Assembly (NCBI GenBank): GCA_034231615.1
Contig: CM067317.1
Coordinates: forward strand, 15,467,073-15,531,072
Source of the DNA: Meghimatium bilineatum
Lineage: Eukaryota > Mollusca > Gastropoda > Stylommatophora > Philomycidae
Reading direction: 5' to 3'
DNA: 64,000 bases
Position numbers and translations under genes: made by a program. Positions 36,801 to 50,700 of this stretch are shown here, piece by piece. The notes under the pieces are model-generated. The model searched no databases. It was given only the letters and a program-made list of their open reading frames with translations, and was not told where the DNA came from. The first letter of the stretch is position 1, and the number at the start of each line of letters is the position of its first letter.

Positions 36801-37644
36801 GTTTGCTTTTGCTTGGTAACTGGTCTATTTGGCAGATGGGGAGCCATTCTAACTTTCCACATACGGAAATTACTGTATATATAATTACTTATATTCATTA
36901 TTTTATATGAAGAACCATCAAGAAATATGTAGTTTTTAATTGATTTATTTCACTTTTCGATATATTCTGTCAATACACAAATATTCCTTTTATGTTTTTG
37001 TATTTGTTGTCTCTTTACATTATAAATTTATGTTTTTGCTGTATTTATTTGTTACTTTATCCCGCAGTTGTGAATACAAAGGCCACAAGACTTATGCGTG
37101 CCGTTGCCCAAGCGGTTACTATGGTGACAAATGCGAATATTACAACCAATGTTTAAATCTACCCTGTCTGAACTCAGGTACCTGTGTAACACTCAGAAAT
37201 GGAACATATAGATGTGACTGCCTGCTGCCTTTCAAGGGTAGCACTTGCCAGGTAAATGATCACGTCGAGTTTTGGTTCATCATCATCAGGTGCCATGCCG
37301 GGTGGCGTAGGCGGTCATGGCTCTCCACAGCTCTCTATCCACAGTATTATGTATCAAAGTCGTTGTTGTTTCTTTGCCGTGCCAGGTTGTCAAACTGTCT
37401 AATATTTTCTCACGTTGTCGCCCTCTGTCTCTGGTGCCTTCAATCTTGCCTGTTGTGATTATGTTTTCTAAACATGCCTGTCTCATGAGTTTTGGTTACA
37501 ATACTTAATTACCGACCGATAATATAGTTCAGATGTTGCGAATTTTAGTTACTATATTTATATCTATCTATACGTCTATCTATTTGCCTATTCATCCATG
37601 CAAACTCTCATTTTTCTATACTATGTATAAGAACATATATCTGT

Positions 37645-37700
<56 letters not shown>

Positions 37701-37702
37701 GT

Positions 37703-37752
<50 letters not shown>

Positions 37753-37754
37753 GT

Positions 37755-37818
<64 letters not shown>

Positions 37819-40800
37819 ATTCATGTATCTATCTATCTATAACTATATATCTGTCTATTTATAACTATATATCTACCCATCTATCTATTTATCTATATAT
37901 ATATAAACTATATGTCTGTCTATATAAACTATCTATATATCTGTCTAACTATTTATCTATCTATCTATCTATAGACATGTCTATAATTATCTGCCTATCC
38001 ATCAATCCATCCGTCCATCTATATATATATATATATATATAACTATATATAAATATCTATATATATTTCTATAAATATGTGTGTGTGTGTTTTGATGCGT
38101 GCGTGAAGTTTTTTTTTCCTTAAGCGCCGAATGATGTGCATACGGCAGAAACGAGTACTTTTCTTTTTGAGTGATTTTATGTTGCTATGCATAATTCTTG
38201 TATGTTGTTGAGACACATAAGCTTCTTTGATGGCTGTCTCGCGAAGAGTTTCTCTCGGCCTTCATCTATTATGTCATGTGGCACCCATTTTAATTCTTGT
38301 AATGACAGTTTATTTTTATTCATTTCAATTACATGTCCTAAATATTTCTACTGTTTTCTTCTTGTTATAGAAACGCATTGTTTGGTGTCTAAATCGTTTT
38401 TGACTTAATTCTTAGCATCCACTATGTAAGAACCTTCCAGGACAGTAACTCTCAAATTAATTTCATTTCTTCTTCAGTGCTTTTATTACTAACCAACTTT
38501 TACAATCATATACTACTACAGAAATAACACTGAGGTTCATATACTACTACAGAAATAACACTGAGGTTCATACGGTACTACAGAAAAAACACTGGTTCAT
38601 ATACTACTACAGAAATAACATTGAGGTTGATACATTTTTATGGTCAAGAAAAACAGATAATGGAAAGTTGGTTTTATTTCCTGTTCAGAAAGTTGCAACA
38701 ACTGTAGAATATTTTTATTGTAATGATTTTCGAAGCTAAATTTGCGTTGACTATTTTGCTATTTCTTTTTGATTAATGCAGAAAAAAATTGTATGTAGTA
38801 TAACCTTTGAAGGCATAAGGGGCACGTAGATGAGCAAATTTGAGACGCATAAGTTGGATTCAGACCAAAACAATCACGTATTTGTCAAATTTTTCACACT
38901 TTAACCATTAAAGAATCAGTGGGAATGCAATCCCCGCTTATTATCAACGTTATTAAAATTTAAAATGCATTTGATAGCGTGCACCGTCCGAGACTCTGGT
39001 AAATGCTCGCCAAATATGCCTTCGTAACTAGATTTGTAAATGTCATTAAGTTTTAATTTGAAAAATCAAGATGGGTTTGAACAAACACTGGTTAAAAACT
39101 AAATAATTTTACATACAGACAGGAGTACAAAAATAAATCATCTTACATACAGACAGGAGTAATAAATAAATCATCTTACATACAGACAGGAGTAACAAAT
39201 AAATCATCTTACATACAGACAGGAGAGAAAAACATAATTTTCATACAGACAGGAGTAAAAACTAAATCATCTTACATACAGACAGGAGTAAAAACTAAAT
39301 AATCTTACATACAGACAGGAGTAAGACAAGAAAAAGTATGTCACCATTACTTATTAGCCTGACTAAAGATTTGGTTATGAAAATCTAGGACCAAAATTAA
39401 GTAATATCCAAATTAAGTAAGTATATCCAAATTAAGTAAGTATATCAAAATTAAGTAAGTATATCAAAATTAAGTAAGTATATCCAAATTTGACTGTTAG
39501 TCGTAGATTGATATATTTATTTATAGTTGGTTTTTTTCCAAATGTTTGATAGATGGTTGAATGGAGTGGATGCCACAGACATTCTAGTAGAATTACTTTT
39601 TCTGTATCTACATCTTATGCAATTTTTCTGCCCAAGTAGGTTTTCAATTTTCCGAAGTATTTCTCCGTCCAGCGTGATATTAAAATTTAAGTTTATAAAA
39701 TTCGTGTTCTTAGTTTTGGAAGTATTCACATGACGGTTTATTTGTTCTGAAAATTGATAGTTGATTCAATATTTTTGTGTCTTTTTCAGTATTTTGACAC
39801 ACAAAGTTCTTTGCAAAATTAAGTTCCTTAATTTTCCTAATATTTTATACTAAATTGTTCCTTTTGGTTGTAGTTTTTCATAACCTAATTATTGAAAAAA
39901 CATTTAGTAGCATATCCTAATCAGGACATATCCACGAACAAAACTCTTTTTTTTTCGCTGTTCGGATGTTTTAGGTAAAAAAATATTATTTCAGTAGTTT
40001 GTCATTTCTTTCTGAAAAGTTCATGTGATAATTTCCTGCGGCGGGATTCGAACCCGGTAACTTGGTCGTCACAGACATGTCCTGTATCTCGTCGCCACAG
40101 AGCCGGAGAACACAATATACAGCTACGGTAAAATTCTATGGTGACATAATACGGTTTTGTTTTATTCCTGTTTATATGTAAATCTATTGAGTTGCATCCT
40201 TCTTTGTTCTAACAACGCATTTTGAGTTGTCATATCTCATACCTTGATTACAGTTTGCGAGAATTTTCCATATTAATAAAAGCTACAGATTATCAAATAC
40301 CTTGTTGTGTCTTGTCAGTGTCCTTTGTATGCAATATAAGACTTGTCTTGCTCTAACTTCACTAAAGAAGACAACATCCTCAATTGCAGATACAAGATCC
40401 GTGCGTACCCAGCCCATGTGTCGCAAATAGAGGAGAATGTACCACAGTGTCTGCCAATGAATACAAATGTAATTGCTTAACTGGATATTATGGCCAGAGA
40501 TGCGAGAAGAGAGATGCTTGTTTATTGGAGTCCCAACCCTGTAACTATCAGAGTACTTGTATACCGACTGGCGACACTTTCACCTGCCTGGTAAGATACT
40601 TTAAGATTACCTGCTCGATACATATTATGAAAATATATTACTGTACTCACACCATTATTATACAGGGTGTCAAAAACGTCATTGCGCACTCATTTATATT
40701 GGTAGCGATAGCACTGATATGAAATTTATTTAGTGCGGATCTGTATGACGTCAGTTATGAAATTCTAGATATAAATAAGAACATAAAACGAGCTTATAAA

Positions 40801-43800
40801 ACGTCACAGAAAAAGTCGCTTGATACCATATATAGCTTTCATTACATGTTGAATACTTCTTATTTCGTCTTAATTCACCACTTAATAATTAGCCAAGGAG
40901 TTGAGAAAATTATTTTTTTAGATCGCTGTTAAGGGATAAGCCCTGGACTAGATTATATGCATTTTCAGTTATACTCACTGTTATATTTTACTTTGTGGTT
41001 GCCAAGTTAACCAGATATTGAAAACTAATTTCCATCATCTTAATCTTTCACCTTGCTCTGTATTTATTGCTTGCTGACATGCTCATGCCCACATGCCAAA
41101 TACTTCTTCTCAACTTCAGACACATAATTACATTCAGTGATGTATTATCAAAATTAACGTGTGAATTTCTACACAAAATCAAGTTTATAAGTATCAGATT
41201 ATAATACCATTTCCTTTATTTTTCGAGGTTCCTTCTCAAACTCAAATAGGATCACGTTTGTGCTTGGAGAATGAACCTACTAGATTTCCACCAGGATGTA
41301 GTTCAGAAAGGGGGCCGTGTTTAGCGCACTGGCTTCGCATATGAGTGGTTCTATGTTCATTCCCCAATTTAGGCAGAAGTATTCTTCAGTTCGCAACGGC
41401 TCCTGGGTCGATCCAGCCTTAATTTGGTACACGATTAATCCGGAAAGTAAATACTGCGAGGGAGATGTGATGGCTACCGCCCTCATATAGCAGAGCCACT
41501 GAAATGTGAGATCGCTAACATATCACACCCTTACGGCATTAATAAATGGTATGGATGAACTTTACTTTAATAGTCCAAAAAACGTAAATGCATTGTGTCA
41601 TCGTTTTATTTGTCCCATGGCCTGACACATCCGACTGCGACCGTATCACACACTACTAATGATCATACCAACGTTTTTTTAAACACTATTTCTTTGTTTA
41701 AAGACGTAAAGAATTGACAATATTGCACTCCGTTTTCTCCATCTGCATTCCACCCTCTCAACAAAGTGTCAAGAGTACCACTCACAATAAGTAACTATGT
41801 GGCTAAGAGTGCTTATTTCCTGCGGAAAAAAAATATTATAAATAAGACAACATGGATCCGTGCCTAGTCTGCGACCTCGTGCATACAAGAAAACTGTTCT
41901 AATTACTACACCACGGAGATGTCGATGAAATTATCAAATTGGTTGCATGTCAACTACGTGAAACGACGGTTTTGAGAAAACGTCCATCCATTTATGTTGT
42001 TAGCTAATCCTTTAAACCTACTAGAAGCGACTTCAAGCGACTACAAGAACACTCGATTACTAGCGTACACGCGCGATTGATCCACGTGCAAAGGGTACAA
42101 ATAAACTATCTTTCACAAGCGTAAGACGTCTGCTGCTCAATATCGCTTGGAATCTGAGAAACTTGAAAGATGGGACAATTTTGCTAAAGTAGGATTTCCA
42201 ACCCAAGAATAGAGTCCGCTGTGGTAATATCAGGACGTATGACAATTGTAAACTCTTCGTGGCCTGATGCAGAGTTTTCCTTCACTGGTGTATATTTTCT
42301 ATTAGTTCTATTAGTTTCTATCTTGTGATCATATATTATTTCAAACACTTTAATTTGATCATCATTTGGTTTTATAAAATAAAATATTTTTCTTATAGTG
42401 AAGTACGCTTCTATCTGAAAGGAAGCCAGTCATTAGTCCAATTTGGTTATATCAGAACAATTAATGTAATGGAGTGTAATGTAGTGGAGGTTGCGGTTCT
42501 GGCAATTCAGCTACCACGACAGCCATAATTAATGTATTACTCTGTTTTTAAGTTGCACATACATCTGTTTGTTTAGATTACATCTATGTATGAGCATATG
42601 TACTACACTGGTTATCTATTTTAGTCGTCATGTTGTTTCCTTGTCATTAAGTAGTTGGTTACGATGTATGCGTACGTAATCGTAATAACGTTAGTTAGTT
42701 TGTATGATTATGTAATTGTTTATAACGTCAGTTAGTTTCCATGAGAACGTAATCGTTGCAACGTCAGTTAGTTTGTATGAGTACGTAATCGTTGTAACGT
42801 CAGTTAGTTGGGGTTAGAATGTAATCGTTGTGAGGTCTGTTAGTTTGTATGAGAAAGTATACTCTGTTAGTTACGATGCAGGAGTATGTAATCGTTGTAA
42901 CGTCAGTTAGTTTGTGTTAGATTGTAATCGTTTATAACGTCAGTTAGTTTGTATGAGTAAGAATCATTGTAACGTCAGTTAGTTGGGGTTAGAATGTAAT
43001 CGTTGTGAGGTCTGTTAGTTTGTATGAGAAAGTATACTCTGTTAGTTACGATGCAGGAGTATGTAATCGTTGTAACGTCAGTTAGTTTGTGTTAGATTGT
43101 AATCGTTTATAACGTCAGTTAGTTTGTATGAGTAAGAATCATTGTAACGTCAGTTAGTTGGGGTTAGAATGTAATCGTTGTGAGGTCTGTTAGTTTGTAT
43201 GAGAAAGTATAATCTGTTAGTTACGATGCAGGAGTATGTAATCGTTGTAACGTCAGTTAGTTTGTGTTAGATTGTAATCGTTTATAGCGTCAGTTAGTTT
43301 GTATGAGTACGTACTCTGTTAGTTACGATGCATGAGTATGTAATCGTTGTAACGTCAGTTAGTTTGTGTTAGATTTTAATCGTTTATAACGTCAGTTAGT
43401 TTGTATGAGTACGTATAAGCTATTAGTTACTATGTAGGAGTATGTAATCGTAACATTTCTAACACATATTCTGTTTTTATAATTGATCTGATAGTGTCCA
43501 TTTGGGTTCACTGGAGGCAGGTGTGAGTCACTTGACCTATGCTACTTTAAACCGTGTCTCAATAACGCAACATGTACGAGCGGACGTGTACAAGGAACTT
43601 ATTTGTGCAACTGCTTGCCCGGTTACTATGGTAACGAGTGTCAGCATCAGAATCGCTGCCAAATAGTAAATTGCAACAACGGAACATGCCAGGTTGATTC
43701 GTTACAACAGACAAAGTGAGTGTATATTTATGTATGTATGCATGCATGTACGTACGTATGTATGTGTGTGTGTGCGTGTATGTGCGTTCGCTTGTGTGTA

Positions 43801-44685
43801 TATAATATTTAAGTGACTTGTAAATTGTTATCGAAGTTTGATACGTATATGAAATGTATGATTTTTTTAAACTTTTCTCCTTGTGTGTCGACGACGTCAT
43901 ACAAAATATCGTAGAACCAAAACTACAAATAAACATCGGTTGTTTTCTACATATTTAAATATTACTTTTTTTCCTCAGATGTCAATGTTTTCCAGGTTTT
44001 TATGGTGACTATTGCGACAAGTTCGACGTGTGCAAAACTTCTCCTTGTAATGGTAAAGGCAATTGCAGCAGTTCTGGAACTATAGTGGACATACATACAC
44101 AATTTACTTGCAGCTGTTTTGAAGGCTGGTTGGGAACTGACTGCACCGTAGTCAACAAATGTGCTTTAAATGTAAGACCTTACAGGGAATATTTTTGTTT
44201 TTCATATACGTACATTCATTAGCGTAATATGGATACATATTCTATAGCTTGGAGGTCTGAATTATTAGAAAAAAACCACAGAAATATTTAAGATACGATA
44301 GTACAGTTATGTACTTACTGCGCAAAACTGAAATTCAAAAGCTAGAAATACGGTAATGAAGTTTTGCTAATCATTGGAAACACACATAATCACACACATA
44401 AATCTACGTTTCTACCAAAAGGCCTTTATCAAGATTACATACACATATACTTTTAAAAAACGAGCAGGAATGAGGCAACTAAGGTTCATATGGCTAGATA
44501 TCAAAATGAGGAAATGTCAGAAAGGGTTGGGACTAAGTAAGAGGTGACACACACAGCAAAACATATAAAGAACGCGCTGAAATACATGTGAAAACGAGAC
44601 AAATACATACATGACGGAACAATATGATATGATCCATACGACTGGCGCTCATTGATACCTAAAGGTTTAAGTAAGTGTACCAATA

Positions 44686-44782
<97 letters not shown>

Positions 44783-47700
44783 CATACGCGAGACGGATCC
44801 GATCGTGAGAAAAATGCCTTAATGGCCGTCACCTAAATATCCTGGGGGTCGTGCAATTGAAGTGAACGTCAACAGGATAACCCGAATGATGTTTTCTGCG
44901 GTGTAGGTGTTCGCAGAATCGGTCAACGAGTCTCCTACCAGTCTCACCTATATACGTCATAGTGTTGCGCTTGCAGATGATAGCATATATAACAATACGG
45001 GATATATATGGAAAACTCTCATCAATGGTCATGGTGGCTTTGGAAAATGTGACAAATCGGGTCTGTGCGACATAGGCATAGGTGTATATAGGTGTACATA
45101 GGCATAGGCTCGGATGACCAACAAACCTCAGATGACCAACAAACATCAGATGACCAACAAACATCAGATGACCAACAAACATCAGATGACCAACAAACCT
45201 CAGATGACCAACAAACATCAGATGACCAACAAACCTCAGATGACCAACAAACATCAGATGACCAACAAACATCAGATGACCAACAAACATCAGATGACCA
45301 ACAAACATCAGATGACCAACAAACATCAGATGACCAACAAACCTCAGATGACCAACAAACCTCAGATGACCAACAAACCTCAGATGACCAACAAACTTCA
45401 GATGACCAACAAACCTCAGATGACCAACAAACCTCAGATGACCAACAAACCTCAGATGACCAACAAACATCAGATGACCAACAAACCTTAGATGACCAAC
45501 AAACCTCAGATGACCAACAAATCTAATGACCAACACACCTCAGACGATAAAACAAACCACTCTATAACATGATCAATATAAGACTATGTTTGACAACTGA
45601 TCTTGGAAGAAGAATATAACAAATAAATCAAAGATAGGAACCCTGGTCAGTTTGTTGTTGTCAACATTATCGTTGTCACTCTATTGGTCACAGAAATATG
45701 ATAGTCGTCACTCTGTAGTCCGTGTAATGATCAGTGGCTCGTACTGTTGACTTCGTGTACTTCGTAAAGGATTGACTTCATTGTACTCCCGTATGTAATC
45801 CGTGTTCCTAAACTAATATGCATGCTGATTGCTGAGAATATGGACGCTAATTGCTGAGAATATGCACGCTGATTGCTGTGAATACCACCGTAGCCTTCGT
45901 AACTTCAAAACTTCTTTTTCGGGTTTACCGAAAAAAAATATGGCGTGTAAACAGTACGTCACGTGTGAGAAACATCTATCGATTTTGTACAACATATTCA
46001 TATGTGACGTATAGGTAACGTTAAAAAGTATCCATAGGTGACGTAAAGTGACGTACTAAAGAGACGCTTTGAGAAATCCAATGACATATTTATTCTGTTT
46101 ACTTACCCATTGTTTACTTGACGAAGTTTACCATATACCATATAGAGCAACATATGCAAGCCTAGTTCTAATGAATAAGATGCGTAATATATGTGTATGT
46201 CTTCGTTATTATATTCTTTGAATCTGTCGTTCCATATCAGGTGTGCAAAAATGGAGGAACTTGTCAAACAACTCCAGGTGGAGATTTCTATTGCATCTGT
46301 CGAGAAGGATACTACTTAGATGACTGTTCCGCCTTCGATCCCTGCTCACAGCATAAATGTCAGAATGGAGCACAATGTCACAATGTGAGTCGAGAGCACT
46401 ACGTCTGCCAGTGTCAGAAAGACTGGTTAGGAGAGTTGTGTGAGTACGAGAGCCCGTGCTCGCCAGACAGGAAACCATGTGAAAATGGTGGACAGTAAGT
46501 GCATATATATAGAAATCGTGTAGTATGTTAGCATATTGTTAATTGCTTATCTGTTGATGCTGTGATTAACACTGGAATCAAATACATGGGATAATCCGCC
46601 ACAACACACACACACACACACACACACAAATAAGTGAGTAATAATATTATATCTATTTAGAACACGAATATATACTTAAAATTATTCAAAAACGAAAACT
46701 CAAAAATTTTGGAATATTTGTGTCAGATAAATATCAAAAAAACAAGAACCATGATAATCAGCAAAGTCACATAAGAACAGGAGCTAAACATAATTATACA
46801 TGGAAACTACAGCAAGTAGAATACAATCAATATCTTGGAGACATATTAACAGATGATGGCAGATGTGAAACAGAAGTTAAAAGAAGAATAGGAATGGCTA
46901 AACGTACCATCAATGACATAAGGAAAATATTAACATCTAAACAAAATACAAACAAGTTAAAAATGAGAATTATAAAATGCTACATCCACTCTATATTAAT
47001 GTATGGCTCAGAAACATGGACACTAAATAAACAACTACAAAACAGAACTGATGCGATTGAGATGTGGATATATATAATAATATGGAGAACATCATGGAAA
47101 GATAAGAGAAAACAGAAAAAGAAGTTCTAACAACACTCAATATGAAGAAAGAATTATTAAGGGAAATAAAGATTAGGCAAATAAAATATTTTGGACACAG
47201 TAAAAGACATGACACGTTATTGAAGACCTTACTTGCGAGTAAAGTAAAAGGGAAGCGAGCAAGAGGTAGGCAGAGATACAAGTGGGAGAGTAACATCACA
47301 AAATGGACAGGTTACATTCTAGCAGAGTGCATCACCAAAACAAGAGACAGGGGATGTTGGAGGTCTGTTGTATCCAACCATCATTCTGGAAACGGCACTT
47401 GATGATGATAATTATAATATGTTATTCTATTATAATTATATCATTTTCCCATTAACTATTATCATTGCTATTTTCACATTAGCTCTTATAAATATGTTAT
47501 CTTTGCATTGTCTTTTACAAATGTGTTAATTTTACATCCACTATTACAAATAGGTTATTTTCACATTGACTTTCACAATTATGCTATATTCACGTTCAGG
47601 TGTTATTCTGCTGTCGGTGTGGTTATTCTAACTTTCATTGTATACACAGGTGCCAGATTCTGGAAGTGAATACATCAACAACACAACCAGCTCATAAAGT

Positions 47701-50700
47701 CTTCAATTCACCAACACAGCGAACATACTCTCACAAATGTGACTGTCTAGAAGGATTCTTCGGACGAAATTGCAACATCAAGAACCCATGCACATCTTCC
47801 CCTTGTGTGCATGGAGAATGTAATTTTGCTGACCTGGGTGATGAAGGCGATTCAGAGCCGTACATTGATTATTACTTATGTTCCTGTAAATATAACTTCA
47901 CAGGCAGACAGTGTGACACACCGATTGACATGTGCCAAAGTGTTCTTTGTTTGAACGGTGGACAATGTACAAGCGGTGTTTGTGTGTGTCCACCTGGTTT
48001 CACAGGTAAGTGTACTGTAGGTGATGATGCTTCTGACTCAGAAAACATCAGCTTTGGTTCTAAATGTCCCCATTTTGTGTATCATTATATTTGCCATATT
48101 ACACCATTTAAGGTTTTCCATGATACAAAAATGTCTACTGAATATTTCAAATGCTTTAGTTTCAGGTATGCATAATAAGTAAAATAAATTGAAGAAAAGC
48201 TGTATATTCGTGTTTTTATGGATGTGGTACCCTTTTCTCTATAATGTGTTTTGGAGGGGGGATTATTTATGTGGCCAAAAACTCATTGAGTAAGTCAACT
48301 CACGTGGTATAAATACTTAATATAACATGTTAGAAAATTAGACTAAAGGGAAAACTTAGTAAGAAAAATTGACCATTTAACAATGTACACTACATGTTTA
48401 ACATTTAGTGTTGTCGATGGTACAAAATTAAAGCAAGTCCCAGAGTTTAAATACCAATACAGCATATATATGGAGATTGATAAACTGGACAGAGAGATTG
48501 AAATAAAGTGTCAAAAAGTCATGCTGTGACTTATCAGCTGTCACCAATACTTTGTTACCCATTAGTCTGTATGGCTACAAAATGATAATGGATAAACAGT
48601 ATTGTTGTACCAACTCTGTGTTATCAATGTCAAACATGGCGTTTGACAAAGACACTAGCGAAACAGATCACAGTTTGCGAAATGAGATGTTTGAGGAAAG
48701 CTATAAATGTCACGAGAAGAGGCCGACGGAGAAATGAAGATATCAGGAATGATATAAAGACAATCTCAAGTCAAGACTACATCGAGAGGCAGCAAACCAG
48801 ATGGTTTGGTCACATCATGAGAATGAACCTGCACAACCAGCCCTTCGTGCATACATCAACAGAAGACCAGGCTGCAGGGAACAAGGAAGACCAAGAACTA
48901 GAATGACAGAGACAATTACAGAAACATTAAATAAACATGAACTTACCTAGGCCAAAGGAACCCAATTGGCCAAAGACAAAAAACTCGGATTTTCCCCCAC
49001 GATGCTTAATGACACAAGGGGAAATGACAATAGATAGATAGAAGAACACTCCCTTGTAATTGCGGATTGTGCTTACAGTTAGAAATACTTTTGAAAGTAA
49101 TACATTTCATACACTTTTGTGATAATTTTTGAATATAATATCATGTCTTGTGATGCTAAGTTGATAATTTTTGAATATAATATCATGTCTTGTGATGCTA
49201 AGTTGAGGGGTAAAGTTATTAAAAATCGTAAGTTTTACTGTAATAGATTTTTACTAAGAAAGAAGATAGCGGGATTTGTGACAATAATAGATTATTTATC
49301 AATGCCATGCCGAATGATAGTGATGTTCAGAGATCTAATTCTACAACTAAACAAAATATAAACATAAACACTGATCATCCTAACAGAATACATGCCACGC
49401 CCACTCGGTCAGAAATACAACTTCAACAACTGTATGATGTAAATAATACCAGCAGTGATTCTGTACATCAATATGTGATACATTATTAATTTAGTGGAAT
49501 CAGCACTGATTAAAATAGCTTCAAATTTGTTTTTGAATTCAGTCTATATTGTGATAAGTATCTTATCCAGAACACTGAATGTGTAGGGGTTGTTAAAAAA
49601 AAGGAATTAGTCCCAAGACTTTGCAAAATATAAACATCAATGAGAGGCACTAAATTAAGAAATGGTAGACCAATAGGTGGGAAAGGAAGGCTAAATGATG
49701 TACAAATTAATAGCACCCAAAGCTACTATGGGAATGCAATTAGAGCCAATAAACATGATCTTGTTGGGATGAGTTACTCTGTGTGGGAAATATTTTTTAT
49801 AAATCCTGTACCGATACAAACCCAGTACACAATTTGTGTGGGGAATAGTATCCATATAGGAAAGCTGTAGCATCTGGAACTGTTGATACATAAGACATAT
49901 CAGTAATCTACGTGCTGCAAATAAGGTCAATAAAAAATCTGTTTTTATAGACATAGCCAGGGCAGAACTGCTGAAAAAGTGAAGGATGTGTAATGCTACA
50001 TTTGAATATTATACCTCCGCCGAAGACGGATGTGTCGGGCCATTGGCGCAAATAAAACGGCGACACGTCATTTCTATTCTCTGGACTGCATCCTGCTGGA
50101 GATCTAGTAGTACTGCTACAGGAGAGATCCAGCAGGAGTTTGAGAATGAACGCTGAAGAAGAAGAAGAATATTATACCAGTCTATAGGGTGGCCATTTAT
50201 ACAGTATCTGTCCAAATTTGATATAGATATGTCAATTTTTGTTACATGTTACTACATCTCTAAAAAAATTGCACCTTTTTCTGGGTAGCATTGATCCCTT
50301 AATGAGTCCATACAAATAGTGTAAACGTTGGGTTGTGTGGGGTTTTTCACAAATGTTATTTCTCATTCTCAAACTCCCACTAGATTTTTATTGTAGCAGA
50401 GAAATTGTCCTAATTTATTACTAGCAAGATGTAGTCCACATAACTAGGTTGAGTTATGTCGTAATTTCCGTAAATTGTTCACAACACACAACTTTAGCAG
50501 AAGTTGTTGTATGATGAGAGTCTCCATGATAAGTATTGTTAGCATTGGACATTCAATGACATAATATTATAGCACACGTTTCTGTATGTTGTGTATGCGA
50601 TAGAATGCTGATACACGACATAAATAACAGTTTCTCTGTCTCTTTTTCAACAGGCATATTATGTGAACAAAAACTTCCAATATGTCCAGAGAAAGATAAC

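Noticed and set aside
40035-40115. Functional tRNA gene on the minus strand
   Set aside because: The B box is perfect, but the A box and the acceptor and anticodon stems do not fold well. Similar heads belong to SINEs in this window.
42399-42528. Exon-like frame [20 protein letters not shown] after TTTCTTATAG
   Set aside because: Including it would break EGF 5, whose halves FTCL and CPFGF join perfectly without it, and the frame ends in a stop. It could at most be a terminal alternative exon.
45092-45526. 144-codon frame of SDDQQT repeats (and the MTNKPQ frame)
   Set aside because: It is the 18-bp minisatellite read in a frame without stops. All frames are open because the unit is divisible by three. 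No splice context fits it into the receptor.
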